DNA of 64,000 nt from Pseudomonadota bacterium (GCA_023451825.1 JAEXYA010000052.1:40978-104977); one strand, 5' to 3'; shown: positions 23,614 through 32,603, counted from the stretch's first letter. The notes: generated by a model not told the origin, from the sequence alone. Numbers and translations: made by a program.

Positions 23614-24555
23614 TCACCGCCCGGTATAGCTCTCCGCAAAGGCGATAAACACCGGCATGGTCGCGACGGCGAGGGCGGTCTGGATTGTCAGCACCTGGGC
23701 CAGCATCGGCGCGTCGCCGCCCATCTGCCGCGCCAGCACATAGCCATTCGACGCCGACGGCACGGCTGCACAGCAGGCGACGACGGCGAGGCTTGTGCCG
23801 CTCAGGCCGAAGGCGATGCCGAGGCCGATGGCGATCAGCGGCATCACCGCCAGCTTGAGCACGACCGTGATGATCGCAGCAGCGCCGGGCTTGTGCAGGC
23901 CTTCGAGTTGCAGCCCTGCGCCGACCACGAGCAGGCCCATGGCGAGGGAGCATCGGCCGAGCGCATCGAGGAATTCATGCGCCGGGCGCGGCATCGGCAG
24001 GCCCGTGAGATTGATTGCGATACCGATGACGCAGGCCCAGATCAGGGGATTTTTCGCGATGGTCTTCAGCAGTACGGGCCAGGAAAGTCTTTGCGGCGAG
24101 GCATAGTGCGCCAGCACCCAGACCGACAGCACATTGAGCAGTGGGATCATCGCCACCATGGCCACCGAGGCCAGTGTGATGCCGAGTTGGTCCCACAGAT
24201 TGCCGGCCACCGAGAGCGCGACAAAAGTCTGCCAGCGCGTCGCGCCCTGGAATAGCGAGCTGAAGGTCGGACCGCTGAGGCTGATGGTTTTCGCCAGCAG
24301 CGGCCGCAGCGCGAGACACAGCAGCGACATCGCAATGACGGACAGCAACAGCGAGCCGCCGACGCCGACGATCGGCACCGATTTCAGATTGGCACGCGCG
24401 AGGCTGTCGATGAGCAGTGCCGGGAACAGCACATAATAAACGAGGTTCTCGACCCCGATCCACATGATGTCCTGTTTCATGATGGAGCGGCGCAGGCCGA
24501 AGCCGAGCACGATCAGCAAAAAGACCGGCACCAAGGCCGCAAACACGGTGAGCAT
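23614..24555 (-). CDS. AEC family transporter (auxin efflux carrier type)
   Basis: 313 residues with about ten hydrophobic segments in two halves, typical of the AEC/BASS-like fold: FAALVPVFLLIVLGFGLR at the start, then VGVGGSLLLSVIAMSLLCLA. The C-terminal CAAVPSASNGYVLARQMGG carries the Ser/Asn kink region typical of the family. These are secondary transporters of organic acids; malonate and malate have been shown for some. The gene starts 2 bases after the ruvX stop, so it is in its transcript. Confidence 0.9.
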   Translation of the reverse strand: MLTVFAALVPVFLLIVLGFGLRRSIMKQDIMWIGVENLVYYVLFPALLIDSLARANLKSVPIVGVGGSLLLSVIAMSLLCLALRPLLAKTISLSGPTFSSLFQGATRWQTFVALSVAGNLWDQLGITLASVAMVAMIPLLNVLSVWVLAHYASPQRLSWPVLLKTIAKNPLIWACVIGIAINLTGLPMPRPAHEFLDALGRCSLAMGLLVVGAGLQLEGLHKPGAAAIITVVLKLAVMPLIAIGLGIAFGLSGTSLAVVACCAAVPSASNGYVLARQMGGDAPMLAQVLTIQTALAVATMPVFIAFAESYTGR

Positions 24556-24557
24556 CG

Positions 24558-25049
24558 TCAGCGAATATCCGGAGAACGCGAAAGCGCGGCAAGGCGATCC
24601 AGCGCGCCCTGCAAAATGAAAATGGCGGCGTGCTGGTCGATCACCTTTGCTCGTTTGGCGCGGCTGACATCATTGGCGATCAGCTCACGCTCGACGGCCG
24701 CAGTCGACAGCCGCTCGTCCCAGAAGCCGATGGGCATGGTGGTGAGCTGCGCCAGATTGCGCGCAAAGGCCCGCGTCGATTGCGCCCGCGGCCCCTCGCT
24801 TCCGTCCATGTTGATCGGCAGGCCCAAGACGATGCCGCAGACATTCCGCTCCGCAGCCAACACCAGCAGCCGCGCCGCATCAGCCTTGAATGCCTTGCGC
24901 TCGATGGTCTCCACGCCCGTCGCCAGGCGGCGATCTGGATCGGACACAGCGACGCCAATGGTCTTGGTGCCGAGATCGAGGCCGATCAGCGCGCCACGGT
25001 TCGGCAGATGCGCGGCGGCGTCGATGAGGGGGAGGATGAGAGCGGGCAT
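24558..25049 (-). CDS. ruvX: Putative pre-16S rRNA nuclease / Holliday-junction resolvase-like YqgF
   Basis: 163 residues with the RNase H-like fold. ALIGLDLGTKTIGVAVSD carries the first catalytic Asp, VLGLPINMDGSEGPRA follows, then DERLSTAAVERELI and the closing KRAKVIDQHAAIFILQ. YqgF trims the 5' end of 16S rRNA in E. coli and has resolvase relatives. It lies upstream of the AEC gene and, as in many alphaproteobacteria, not far from gatCA. Confidence 0.94.
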   Translation of the reverse strand: MPALILPLIDAAAHLPNRGALIGLDLGTKTIGVAVSDPDRRLATGVETIERKAFKADAARLLVLAAERNVCGIVLGLPINMDGSEGPRAQSTRAFARNLAQLTTMPIGFWDERLSTAAVERELIANDVSRAKRAKVIDQHAAIFILQGALDRLAALSRSPDIR

Positions 25050-25252
25050 GCGCCGCCAATAGCATGGGTCGCGGTGTGGTCAAACGTCACTTCAGGGTCG
25101 CGACAGGTTGAATGGTCGTTGCTGCACCGCCGTGCTAGCTTCGGTTCCAGTCCGGGCAACGGCGCGCGGGCTGCCTCAAGCCTGTCCCACAGTTGCCGCA
25201 AGGATGCCGCAACACAGGACGGCACTTTCGCGCAAAAACAGGTTGTTATGAC

Positions 25253-26323
25253 ATGTGGCCGGACCGTCGTTTGATCGATTTGCTGAAGCTCGAAGCCCCC
25301 ATCGTGCAGGCCCCGATGGCCGGCGCCCATGACCAGGCGCTGGCGATCGCCGTTGCCAAAGGCGGCGGACTGGGCTCGCTGCCCTGCGCGATGATCTCGG
25401 CCGACAAGGCGCGCGAGCAGGTGCAGGTGTTCCGCCAGCAGGTTTCGGCGCCGGTCAATCTCAACTATTTCTGCCACACGCCGGTCGAGGCCGATGCGGC
25501 CAGCGAGGCGCGCTGGAAGAAGCGGCTTGGCGGCTATTACACCGAACATGGCATCGATCCCGCCGCGCCGATCAATGCTGCGAACCGTGCGCCGTTCGAC
25601 GAGGCGATGTGCGCCTTGGTGGAAGAGCTGAAACCGGAAGTGGTCAGCTTCCATTTCGGCCTGCCGGCACCCGCGCTCCTCCAGCGCGTCAAGGCTGCGG
25701 GCGCTGTCGTGCTCGCCTCGGCCACCATCGTGCGCGAGGCCGTGTGGCTTGAGCAGAACGGCGCCGATGTGATCATTGCGCAAGGCGCCGATGGCGGAGG
25801 CCATCGCGGCATGTTTTTGACCGACGACATCGCCACCCAGCCGGGCACCATGTCGCTGCTGCCGCAGGTGGTCGATGCCGTGAAGCTGCCAGTGATTGCG
25901 GCCGGCGGTATCGCCGATGGTCGCGGCATTGCGGCTGCATTCGCGCTCGGGGCAGCCGGCGTTCAGATCGGCACCGCCTATCTGCGCACGCCGGAATCGA
26001 CCCTGGGTGCGCCGAATCGTGCGGCGCTGAAGGCGGCATCAGACGAGACCACCGTCATCACCAATGTCATGACCGGTCGTCCGGCGCGCGGCGTTATCAA
26101 CCGTGTGATGCGCGAAGTCGGCCCGGTCTCGCCGGATGCACCGGTGTTCCCGCATGCGGCCACGGCGCTCGGTCCGCTCAAGGCGGCGGCGGAAAAGAGC
26201 GGCAAGACCGATTTCACCAATCTCTGGGCCGGGCAGGCTGTGCATCTCGGCGGCGAACTGCCGGCGGCGGAGCTGACGCGGAAACTGGCGAAGGACGGCC
26301 TCGCCAGAATGGCGGCACTCTGA
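25253..26323 (+). CDS. Nitronate monooxygenase (NPD/NMO class)
   Basis: 356 residues from ATG 25253 (MWPDRRLIDLLKLEAPIVQA). TIM-barrel FMN enzyme with APIVQAPMAGAHDQALAIAV at the N-terminus, ADVIIAQGADGGGHRGMF (phosphate-binding) and VIAAGGIADGRGIAAAFALG. NMOs oxidise propionate 3-nitronate and other nitronates, protecting against these plant and fungal toxins. Close relatives are also enoyl reductases, so the substrate is inferred. An upstream in-frame extension to 25193 was rejected because it lacks similarity. Confidence 0.9.
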   Translation: MWPDRRLIDLLKLEAPIVQAPMAGAHDQALAIAVAKGGGLGSLPCAMISADKAREQVQVFRQQVSAPVNLNYFCHTPVEADAASEARWKKRLGGYYTEHGIDPAAPINAANRAPFDEAMCALVEELKPEVVSFHFGLPAPALLQRVKAAGAVVLASATIVREAVWLEQNGADVIIAQGADGGGHRGMFLTDDIATQPGTMSLLPQVVDAVKLPVIAAGGIADGRGIAAAFALGAAGVQIGTAYLRTPESTLGAPNRAALKAASDETTVITNVMTGRPARGVINRVMREVGPVSPDAPVFPHAATALGPLKAAAEKSGKTDFTNLWAGQAVHLGGELPAAELTRKLAKDGLARMAAL

Positions 26324-26325
26324 GC

Positions 26326-26414
26326 TGTAGGGTGGGCAAAGCGCAGCGTGCCCACCGTCACCAGCCGTGCGCTGGAGGGTGGGCATGTCGCTGCGCTTCT
26401 TTGCCCACCCTACA
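26326..26414. repeat. Palindrome TGTAGGGTGGGCAAAG type
   Basis: TGTAGGGTGGGCAAAGCGCAG at the left is mirrored by GCGCTTCTTTGCCCACCCTACA at the right. Inner arms are GTGCCCACC and GGTGGGCAT. It fills the gap between the nitronate monooxygenase gene and gatC. Only this copy was seen. Confidence 0.82.
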
Positions 26415-26499
26415 ATTGACCCGTTTCCCTCACGCGGTTGCGGCGCGAAACCTCTGTCTGCTATAGGGCAGGCAGATTTCGCCCAGAGGCCCTATATAA

Positions 26500-26787
26500 A
26501 TGTCGGTTGATGCTGCCACCGTTCGCCGTATCGCGCATCTCGCGCGGATCGCGGTCAAGGAGGAAGAGGTTCCCCATCTGCAGGGCGAACTGAACGCCAT
26601 GCTGGCTTTCGTCGAGCAGCTCCAGGAAGTGGATGTCGAGGGCGTCGAGCCGATGACCTCGGTGATGCCGATGGAGATGAAGAAGCGCATCGACGCCGTC
26701 ACCGACGGCGAGATCGTCGATCTCGTCACCCAGAACGCACCGGAGGCCGACGACAACTTCTTCCTGGTGCCGAAAGTCGTCGAGTAA
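26500..26787 (+). CDS. gatC: Asp-tRNA(Asn)/Glu-tRNA(Gln) amidotransferase subunit C
   Basis: 95 residues, the standard GatC length. VRRIAHLARIAVKEEEVPHL, FVEQLQEVDVEGVEPMTSV and the C-terminal VTQNAPEADDNFFLVPKVVE fit the family exactly. GatC holds GatA and GatB together in the complex that converts misacylated Glu-tRNA(Gln) and Asp-tRNA(Asn). A CTATATAA element lies immediately before the ATG and may belong to the promoter, in which case the transcript would be leaderless or start further upstream at CTATAG (26461). Confidence 0.96.
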   Translation: MSVDAATVRRIAHLARIAVKEEEVPHLQGELNAMLAFVEQLQEVDVEGVEPMTSVMPMEMKKRIDAVTDGEIVDLVTQNAPEADDNFFLVPKVVE

Positions 26788-26805
26788 CCGAGACAGGAAA
26801 TCGCC

Positions 26806-27039
26806 ATGTGCCTGCTTTGCGACGATGAAAAGTCCTATCAGCTCTATATGGACTATCTCGATCAGATGGAGCGTCAGGGCGAGATGAAGGATGTGGACGC
26901 CGCCATGGATGCCATCCTCGACAAGGTGCAGGCCGCGCAGATCGAAGACGACAAGAAACGCCGCGCCATGTTCAATGGCGATGCGCCCGAAAACGACAAG
27001 ACGCTCTCTCCGTTCTTTTGCAGCCCGGTCAATAAATAG
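26806..27039 (+). CDS. Small acidic hypothetical protein between gatC and gatA
   Basis: 77 residues. It starts MCLLCDDEKSYQLYMDYLDQ and is strongly acidic and helical, with MDAILDKVQAA, ending DKTLSPFFCSPVNK. Three Cys (two as CxxC near the start) hint at metal or redox use, but this is unproven. Its TAG stop is directly followed by the gatA ATG, and gatC ends 18 bases before it, so it is an operon member. Function unknown. Confidence 0.75.
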   Translation: MCLLCDDEKSYQLYMDYLDQMERQGEMKDVDAAMDAILDKVQAAQIEDDKKRRAMFNGDAPENDKTLSPFFCSPVNK

Positions 27040-28515
27040 ATGACAGATCTGACGTCGCTCACGCTCGCCGAGGCCCGGGACGGCCTTGCGGACAAGTCCT
27101 TCACATCGGTCGAACTGACCGATGCGCATCTGAAAGCGATGGAAGCTGCGCGCGTGCTCAATGCCTATGTGCTGGAGACGCCCGATCATGCGCGCGCCAT
27201 GGCGCAGGCGGCGGATGCGAAGATCGCGAAGGGCGAGGGCGGTCCGCTCGGCGGCATTCCGCTGGGGATCAAGGATCTGTTCGCCACCAAGGATGTGCGC
27301 ACCACGGCGTGCTCGAAAATCCTCGGCAATTTCGTGCCGCCTTACGAGTCGACGGTGACCGCGCAGTTGTGGCGCGACGGTGCCGTCATGCTCGGCAAGC
27401 TCAACAATGACGAATTTGCCATGGGCTCGGCGAACGAGACGTCGGCCTTCGGCCCGGTCGTCAATCCATGGCGGCGCGAAGGTTCTGACGTCAATCTGGT
27501 GCCGGGCGGCTCGTCCGGTGGTTCGGCTTCTGCCGTTGCTGCCGGTCTTTGCCTCGGCGCGACCGCCACCGACACCGGCGGTTCGATCCGCCAGCCCGCT
27601 GCTTTCACTGGCACGGTCGGCTTGAAGCCGACCTATGGCCGCTGCTCGCGCTGGGGCACCGTTGCTTTCGCGTCGTCGCTGGACCAGGCCGGGCCTATTG
27701 CCCGCACGGTGCGCGATACGGCGATCCTCACGCGCTCGATGGCGGGTTACGATCCGAAGGATTCGACTTCGGTTGATCGCGAGGTGCCGGACTACGAGGC
27801 CGCCATCGGCAAATCCGTGAAGGGCATGAAGATCGGTATTCCGAAGGAGTATCGCATCGACGGCATGCCGGCCGAGATCGAAAAGCTATGGCAGGATGGT
27901 GCCAAGCAGCTCGAAGCCGCCGGCGCGGAACTGGTCGAAGTTTCGCTGCCGCATACCAAATACGCGCTGCCGGCTTACTACATCGTGGCGCCAGCTGAAG
28001 CGTCGTCGAATCTCGCACGGTATGACGGCGTGCGCTACGGCCTGCGCGTGCCCGGCCGCAACCTCATCGACATGTATGAGAACACGCGCGCCGAAGGTTT
28101 TGGCGCGGAGGTGCGCCGCCGCGTGATGATCGGTACCTATGTGCTCTCTGCTGGCTATTACGACGCCTATTATCTGCGCGCCCAGAAAGTCCGCACGCTG
28201 ATCAAGAAGGACTTTGAGGACTGCTTCGCCAAGGGCATTCACGCGATCCTCACGCCCGCCACGCCGTCGGCCGCTTTCGGCATCGGCGAGAAGGGCGGCG
28301 CCGATCCGATCGAGATGTATCTCAACGACATTTTTACGGTGACCGTGAACATGGCCGGTTTGCCGGGCATCGCCGTGCCGGCCGGCACCGATGCGCTAGG
28401 ACTGCCGCTCGGCCTGCAACTGATCGGCCGTCCGTTCGATGAAGAAACGCTGTTCTCGCTCGGTGAGGTGATCGAACAGGCGTCGGGGCGCTTCGCACCC
28501 AAGAAGTGGTGGTAA
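27040..28515 (+). CDS. gatA: Asp-tRNA(Asn)/Glu-tRNA(Gln) amidotransferase subunit A
   Basis: 491 residues, amidase-signature fold. The catalytic Ser-cisSer-Lys triad is in place: K in GIPLGIKDLFATK, the glycine-rich GGSSGGSASAVAAG loop and the nucleophile region ATDTGGSIRQPAAF. GatA releases ammonia from glutamine for the tRNA-bound acyl group. It starts immediately after the preceding gene. gatB follows only after three other genes at 31057. Confidence 0.97.
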   Translation: MTDLTSLTLAEARDGLADKSFTSVELTDAHLKAMEAARVLNAYVLETPDHARAMAQAADAKIAKGEGGPLGGIPLGIKDLFATKDVRTTACSKILGNFVPPYESTVTAQLWRDGAVMLGKLNNDEFAMGSANETSAFGPVVNPWRREGSDVNLVPGGSSGGSASAVAAGLCLGATATDTGGSIRQPAAFTGTVGLKPTYGRCSRWGTVAFASSLDQAGPIARTVRDTAILTRSMAGYDPKDSTSVDREVPDYEAAIGKSVKGMKIGIPKEYRIDGMPAEIEKLWQDGAKQLEAAGAELVEVSLPHTKYALPAYYIVAPAEASSNLARYDGVRYGLRVPGRNLIDMYENTRAEGFGAEVRRRVMIGTYVLSAGYYDAYYLRAQKVRTLIKKDFEDCFAKGIHAILTPATPSAAFGIGEKGGADPIEMYLNDIFTVTVNMAGLPGIAVPAGTDALGLPLGLQLIGRPFDEETLFSLGEVIEQASGRFAPKKWW

Positions 28516-28526
28516 CGTTGAAATCT

Positions 28527-28578
28527 TAGGATGGGTTTTGGCTCCGGCGCTTTGCGCTCGCGCCCGACCCATCCTGCG
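28527..28578. repeat. Dispersed palindrome, GGATGGGTT family, copy 2
   Basis: TAGGATGGGTTTTGGC at the left is mirrored by GACCCATCCTGCG at the right, with a GCGCTTTGCGC core. It lies directly after gatA. The remainder up to 28732 holds no gene. Confidence 0.7.
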
Positions 28579-28747
28579 ACCGTGTATTATCCATTCGCTA
28601 ACCACATTGCCGGTGCGCGGACACCTGTGCTTTCCGTTGCATGAAATCGAAAGCCTTTGCGTTAATCTACCAGCGATAATTCCCGTTGCTGTGGGGACGG
28701 CCGCATCACCGATCGATGCGCGTGGGAAATGCGTGAGTACGACGTCG

Positions 28748-30136
28748 ATGCGTAAGTTGTGTTCGTTGGGGGCGGTGGTGGCGGCCAGTGCGCTGCTGCT
28801 TGGCTGTGCCGCGGTCTATAACGAGCCCGTCAATGTCCCGGTCGGCCCAAGTGGTCCCTCCGACAATCTCGCGCTCAATTTCGCTGATCCCGCAGCGCTC
28901 GACGATCTCCTGATCGGTCTGTCCTTCTCCGGTGGCGGCACGCGCGCGGCTGCGTATTCCTTCGGCGTGCTGCAGGAGATGGACAACATCCCGATGCCGC
29001 GCTCAGGCGACAAGATGGTCGATCGTCTGGATTTCATCTCCGGTGTGTCCGGCGGTTCGGTCACGGCCGCCTATTTTGGCATGAAGAAGCGCGCGGCGCT
29101 GACGGATTTTCGCGAGCGCTTTCTGTTGCAAAATGCGGAAGCGGGGCTGCAGACGCAGTTGTCGCTCGGCACCATCGGCCGCGCGCTCGGCGGCGGCATC
29201 AACGATTCCACCGCCTTCACCAAATGGCTCGACAATCATTTGTTCGACGGCATCACCTATAGCGAGTTTCGGCGCATCGGCTCGCCGCGGGTGTGGATCA
29301 ACGCGGCGGATATTTACAACCGCGTTCCGTTCGTGTTCGGCGCCACCGCTTTCGATGCGATCTGCAGCGACATCGGGAAATTCCCGCTGTCGCAGGCGGT
29401 GGCCGCCTCGGCCGCAGTGCCGATCGCCTTTGCGCCGGCGGTGGTGCAGGCATTCCCCGGCAAGTGCAACACGCCGCTGCCGGCCTGGGTGCAGCGTGCG
29501 GCTGCCAACCGCAACGCATCGCCGATGCTGAATAATTACGCGAAAGCGATCATTCGTTATCGCGAGGGCGCGGTGCCCTATATCAAGCTGATGGATGGCG
29601 GCCTCGTCGATAATTACGGCGTCGCCGGTTTCACGATCACGCGTGAATCGTCGGATACGCCCTATGGGCCGCTCTCACCGCAGCAGGCGGTGCGCCTGCG
29701 TCGCGCGCTGTTTCTGGTGGTGGATGCGAAGACCGGCCTGTCCGGCAACTGGGTCAACACGGTGCAAGGGCCGGACGGCATCGAACTGCTCAAGGCAGCG
29801 GTGGACACCACCATCGATGCCAGCGTCGGCGCCAATTACACCGCGTTCGATCGCACCATGAAGGATTATCAATCCTCGCTGGTCGCCTGGCGCTGTGGCC
29901 TGTCGGCGGCCCAGCGGGCGAGCTACGGCGCGCGGCCGGGCTGGAATTGCCGTGATCTGCAATTCTTTGTTGGCCGCCTCGGCTTCGACCAACTCGACGG
30001 CGAGCGCGCTACGGCGCTCGAAAATGTGCCGACGCGCTTCTCGCTGCCGCAGGACCAGGTGGACGAAGTGATCGCTGCGGGCAGGGACACGTTGCGGGCG
30101 AGCCCGGTGTTCAAGGCGTTTGTCGCGGGGATGTGA
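28748..30136 (+). CDS. Patatin-like phospholipase, outer-membrane/periplasmic lipoprotein
   Basis: 462 residues from ATG 28748; GTG 28733 has a better ribosome site (GGGAA) and would add 5 residues. A lipoprotein signal ends in ALLLGC, so Cys20 is the lipidation site. Patatin motifs: SFSGGGTRAAAYSFGVL (oxyanion loop), SGVSGGSVTAAYFG (GxSxG nucleophile) and DGGLVDNYGVAG (catalytic Asp). The enzymes are lipid acyl hydrolases. The long insert between the nucleophile and the Asp (about 300 residues) is usual for this lipoprotein subgroup. Confidence 0.9.
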   Translation: MRKLCSLGAVVAASALLLGCAAVYNEPVNVPVGPSGPSDNLALNFADPAALDDLLIGLSFSGGGTRAAAYSFGVLQEMDNIPMPRSGDKMVDRLDFISGVSGGSVTAAYFGMKKRAALTDFRERFLLQNAEAGLQTQLSLGTIGRALGGGINDSTAFTKWLDNHLFDGITYSEFRRIGSPRVWINAADIYNRVPFVFGATAFDAICSDIGKFPLSQAVAASAAVPIAFAPAVVQAFPGKCNTPLPAWVQRAAANRNASPMLNNYAKAIIRYREGAVPYIKLMDGGLVDNYGVAGFTITRESSDTPYGPLSPQQAVRLRRALFLVVDAKTGLSGNWVNTVQGPDGIELLKAAVDTTIDASVGANYTAFDRTMKDYQSSLVAWRCGLSAAQRASYGARPGWNCRDLQFFVGRLGFDQLDGERATALENVPTRFSLPQDQVDEVIAAGRDTLRASPVFKAFVAGM

Positions 30137-30204
30137 AGCTGGGCCGCTATCTTGAAGGGGCCCAGGTAACTTGTTAGCTTCGTGGCACTGATCGGGAGAG
30201 TGCC

Positions 30205-30612
30205 ATGAGCATATATGAGCCCCTGACCCAGTTTCTGCAGAACCAGCCCGGCAGCGCCGTGCGGCTCAGTTTTGCCCAGATCGAACAGATTGTCGGATTC
30301 AAACTACCCGTTGCCGCCCAGCAGGAGCGCGCATGGTGGAGCAATGCGCCGTCGGACGATACGGATATCAAGGCCTGGCTCGCTGCGGGCTTTCGAAGCG
30401 AGGAGGTCGATCTGGCGGCGGGAGAGCTGACATTCCGGCGGGAGGGTGAGGTGGAGCCATCCGAGCCGATCGAGTATGTCACGTCCTGTCGCCATCCGCT
30501 CTACGGATCGATGAAAGGCACGGTGACGATCGCGCCCGGCACCGATCTCACGGAGCCTGCAGACCCCGACCTGGCGGACTGGATCGACAAGAAATATGGC
30601 CCTGCTACTTGA
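30205..30612 (+). CDS. Antitoxin-like protein with N-terminal DUF7662-type domain
   Basis: 135 residues. The first part (PLTQFLQNQPGS...RLSFAQIEQIVGFKLP...RAWWSN...KAWLAAGF...VDLAAGELTFRR) matches, from memory, the DUF7662 pattern of a small DNA-associated domain. The last 40 residues (HPLYGSMKGTVTIAPGTDLT, then EPADPDLADWIDKKYG) look like the short antitoxin tail that neutralises PIN toxins. It overlaps the PIN gene by 17 bases, which is standard for toxin-antitoxin pairs. The fusion of the two parts is unusual. Start ATG 30205. Confidence 0.75.
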   Translation: MSIYEPLTQFLQNQPGSAVRLSFAQIEQIVGFKLPVAAQQERAWWSNAPSDDTDIKAWLAAGFRSEEVDLAAGELTFRREGEVEPSEPIEYVTSCRHPLYGSMKGTVTIAPGTDLTEPADPDLADWIDKKYGPAT

Positions 30613-31006
30613 TACCTGCGCAGCGGTCTGGATTTTTGAGAAGTTACCGATAGCCCGCGCAGCTGCAAGTGAATTTGATCGTGCGTTGGATCAAGGCGAG
30701 CCCGTCTATGTTTCCCCGGTTACAGCGTGGGAACTGGGCATGTTGGTTTCGCGCGGCCGTTTGACCTTGAGCAAGGATCCGCAACGCTGGTTCGAAGAAG
30801 CTTTGCAAGAGCCCGCGCTCGAGCTGGCGAAAATACCCCCTTCCATCCTGATTGCGTCGTCCTTCCTACCCGGGAAGCCCCCAAGAGATCCCGCAGACCG
30901 CATCTTCGCCGCCACCGCCCGTGCCAATGGCTGGCGGCTCGTGACGCGCGACCGTCAGTTGCTGGACTATGCCCGCGATGGCCATCTGGATGCGGTGACC
31001 TGTTGA
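30596..31006 (+). CDS. PIN-domain ribonuclease toxin (VapC type)
   Basis: 136 residues. PIN acidic residues are visible: D6 in LLLDTCAAVW, E46 in VTAWELGML, D98 and D101 in DPADRIFAATARA, and D119 in VTRDRQLL. VapC toxins cleave tRNA or rRNA sites when the antitoxin is lost. The start lies within the last codons of the antitoxin-like gene (17-base overlap). Located between a lipoprotein gene and gatB, outside the phage-like region. Confidence 0.9.
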   Translation: MALLLDTCAAVWIFEKLPIARAAASEFDRALDQGEPVYVSPVTAWELGMLVSRGRLTLSKDPQRWFEEALQEPALELAKIPPSILIASSFLPGKPPRDPADRIFAATARANGWRLVTRDRQLLDYARDGHLDAVTC

Positions 31007-31056
31007 GCGCGCTGTTCAGGCTTTTCCCGCGCCCCGTGCCGCTGTAAAACGCCCGC

Positions 31057-32541
31057 ATGAACGCACCTGTCAAAACGTCAAAACTGCTCAAGGGCGCCAC
31101 CGGTGACTGGGAAATGGTCATCGGCCTGGAGATCCACGCCCAGGTCACCTCCAAGGCGAAGCTTTTTTCCGGCTCGTCTACGGCATTCGGTGGCGCGCCG
31201 AATACGCATGTGTCGCTGGTGGATGCCGCGATGCCCGGCATGCTGCCGGTCATCAACGAGGAATGCGTCCGCCAGGCGGTGCGCACCGGTCTCGGCCTGA
31301 ACGCGCAGATCAATCTGCGCTCGACCTTCGACCGCAAGAACTATTTCTATCCGGACCTGCCGCAGGGCTACCAGATCAGCCAGTACAAGTCGCCGATCGT
31401 GGGCGAGGGCGAGGTGACCATCGAACTGGATGGTGGCGAGACCGCCACGATCGGGATCGAGCGCCTGCATCTCGAACAGGACGCCGGCAAGCTGGTGCAT
31501 GACCGCAACCCGTCCAGCACATCGGTGGATCTCAACCGCTCCGGCGTGGCACTGATGGAGATCGTCTCCAAGCCGGACATGCGTTCCGCCGAGCAGGCCC
31601 AGGCCTATGTGTCGAAGCTGCGTACCATCCTGCGCTATCTCGGCACCTGCGACGGCGACATGGAGAAGGGCAATCTTCGCGCCGACTGCAACGTCTCGGT
31701 CCGCCGCCCGGGCGAGCCTTTCGGCACGCGCTGCGAAATCAAGAACGTCAATTCGATCCGTTTCATCGGCCAAGCCATCGACTATGAGGCGCGTCGCCAG
31801 ATCGAGATCCTCGAGGATGGCGGCACCATCGATCAGGAAACCCGGCTCTACGACCCCAACAAGGGCGAGACCCGCTCGATGCGCTCCAAGGAAGAGGCGC
31901 ACGACTATCGGTATTTCCCCGACCCGGATCTGTTGCCGCTAGAATTCAGCGAGGCCTTCGTCGCCGATTTGAAGGCCGCACTGCCGGAACTGCCCGACGC
32001 GAAGAAGGCGCGTTTCGTCAGCGCTTTCGGCCTGTCCGACTATGACGCCGCCGTGCTGGTGACCGAGCGCGAGAGCGCCGAATTCTATGAAGCCGTGCTC
32101 GACGGCCTCAAGGACAAGGCGCGCGACGGCAAGCTGGCCGCGAACTGGGTGATCAACGAATTGTTCGGCCGCCTCAACAAGGAAGGCCAGGACATCGCCT
32201 CGTCGCCGGTGTCCTCAGTGCAGATGTCCGCCATTATCGATCTGATCGGCGAGGGCACAATCTCCGGCAAGATCGCCAAGGATCTGTTCGAGATCGTCTG
32301 GCTCGAGGGCGGCGATCCCCGCGTGCTGGTGGAAGAACGCGGCATGAAGCAGGTCACCGATATGGGCGCTATCGAAAAGGTGGTGGACGACATCATCGCC
32401 GCGAACCCGGATAAGGTGGCGCAAGCGCAGGCCAAGCCGGCGCTGATGGGCTGGTTTGTCGGCCAGGTGATGAAGTCGTCGGGTGGCAAGGCCAATCCGC
32501 AGGCGGTCAATGATCTCCTGAAGAGCAAGCTCGGGCTCTGA
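31057..32541 (+). CDS. gatB: Asp-tRNA(Asn)/Glu-tRNA(Gln) amidotransferase subunit B
   Basis: 494 residues. WEMVIGLEIHAQVTSKAKLF at the start, YFYPDLPQGYQISQY, LEQDAGKLVHD and MEKGNLRADCNVSVRRPGEP are the classical GatB signatures. The C-terminal YqeY-like tail domain (about 380-494) binds tRNA. GatB activates the acyl group with ATP and works with GatC/GatA (26500-28515). It is separated from gatA by a lipoprotein and a toxin-antitoxin pair, so expression may be independent. Confidence 0.97.
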   Translation: MNAPVKTSKLLKGATGDWEMVIGLEIHAQVTSKAKLFSGSSTAFGGAPNTHVSLVDAAMPGMLPVINEECVRQAVRTGLGLNAQINLRSTFDRKNYFYPDLPQGYQISQYKSPIVGEGEVTIELDGGETATIGIERLHLEQDAGKLVHDRNPSSTSVDLNRSGVALMEIVSKPDMRSAEQAQAYVSKLRTILRYLGTCDGDMEKGNLRADCNVSVRRPGEPFGTRCEIKNVNSIRFIGQAIDYEARRQIEILEDGGTIDQETRLYDPNKGETRSMRSKEEAHDYRYFPDPDLLPLEFSEAFVADLKAALPELPDAKKARFVSAFGLSDYDAAVLVTERESAEFYEAVLDGLKDKARDGKLAANWVINELFGRLNKEGQDIASSPVSSVQMSAIIDLIGEGTISGKIAKDLFEIVWLEGGDPRVLVEERGMKQVTDMGAIEKVVDDIIAANPDKVAQAQAKPALMGWFVGQVMKSSGGKANPQAVNDLLKSKLGL

Positions 32542-32570
32542 TTTCGGCCTGGCACCATCCGGTTTGAGAC

Positions 32571-32603
32571 AACGGCGTCGCTTCAAGCGGCGCCGTTTCT
32601 GTT
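32571..32603 (+). terminator. Rho-independent terminator of gatB
   Basis: AACGGCG (32571) pairs with CGCCGTT (32591) around a CGCTTCAAGCG inner hairpin, followed by the T-rich TTTCTGTTTC. Confidence 0.75.
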
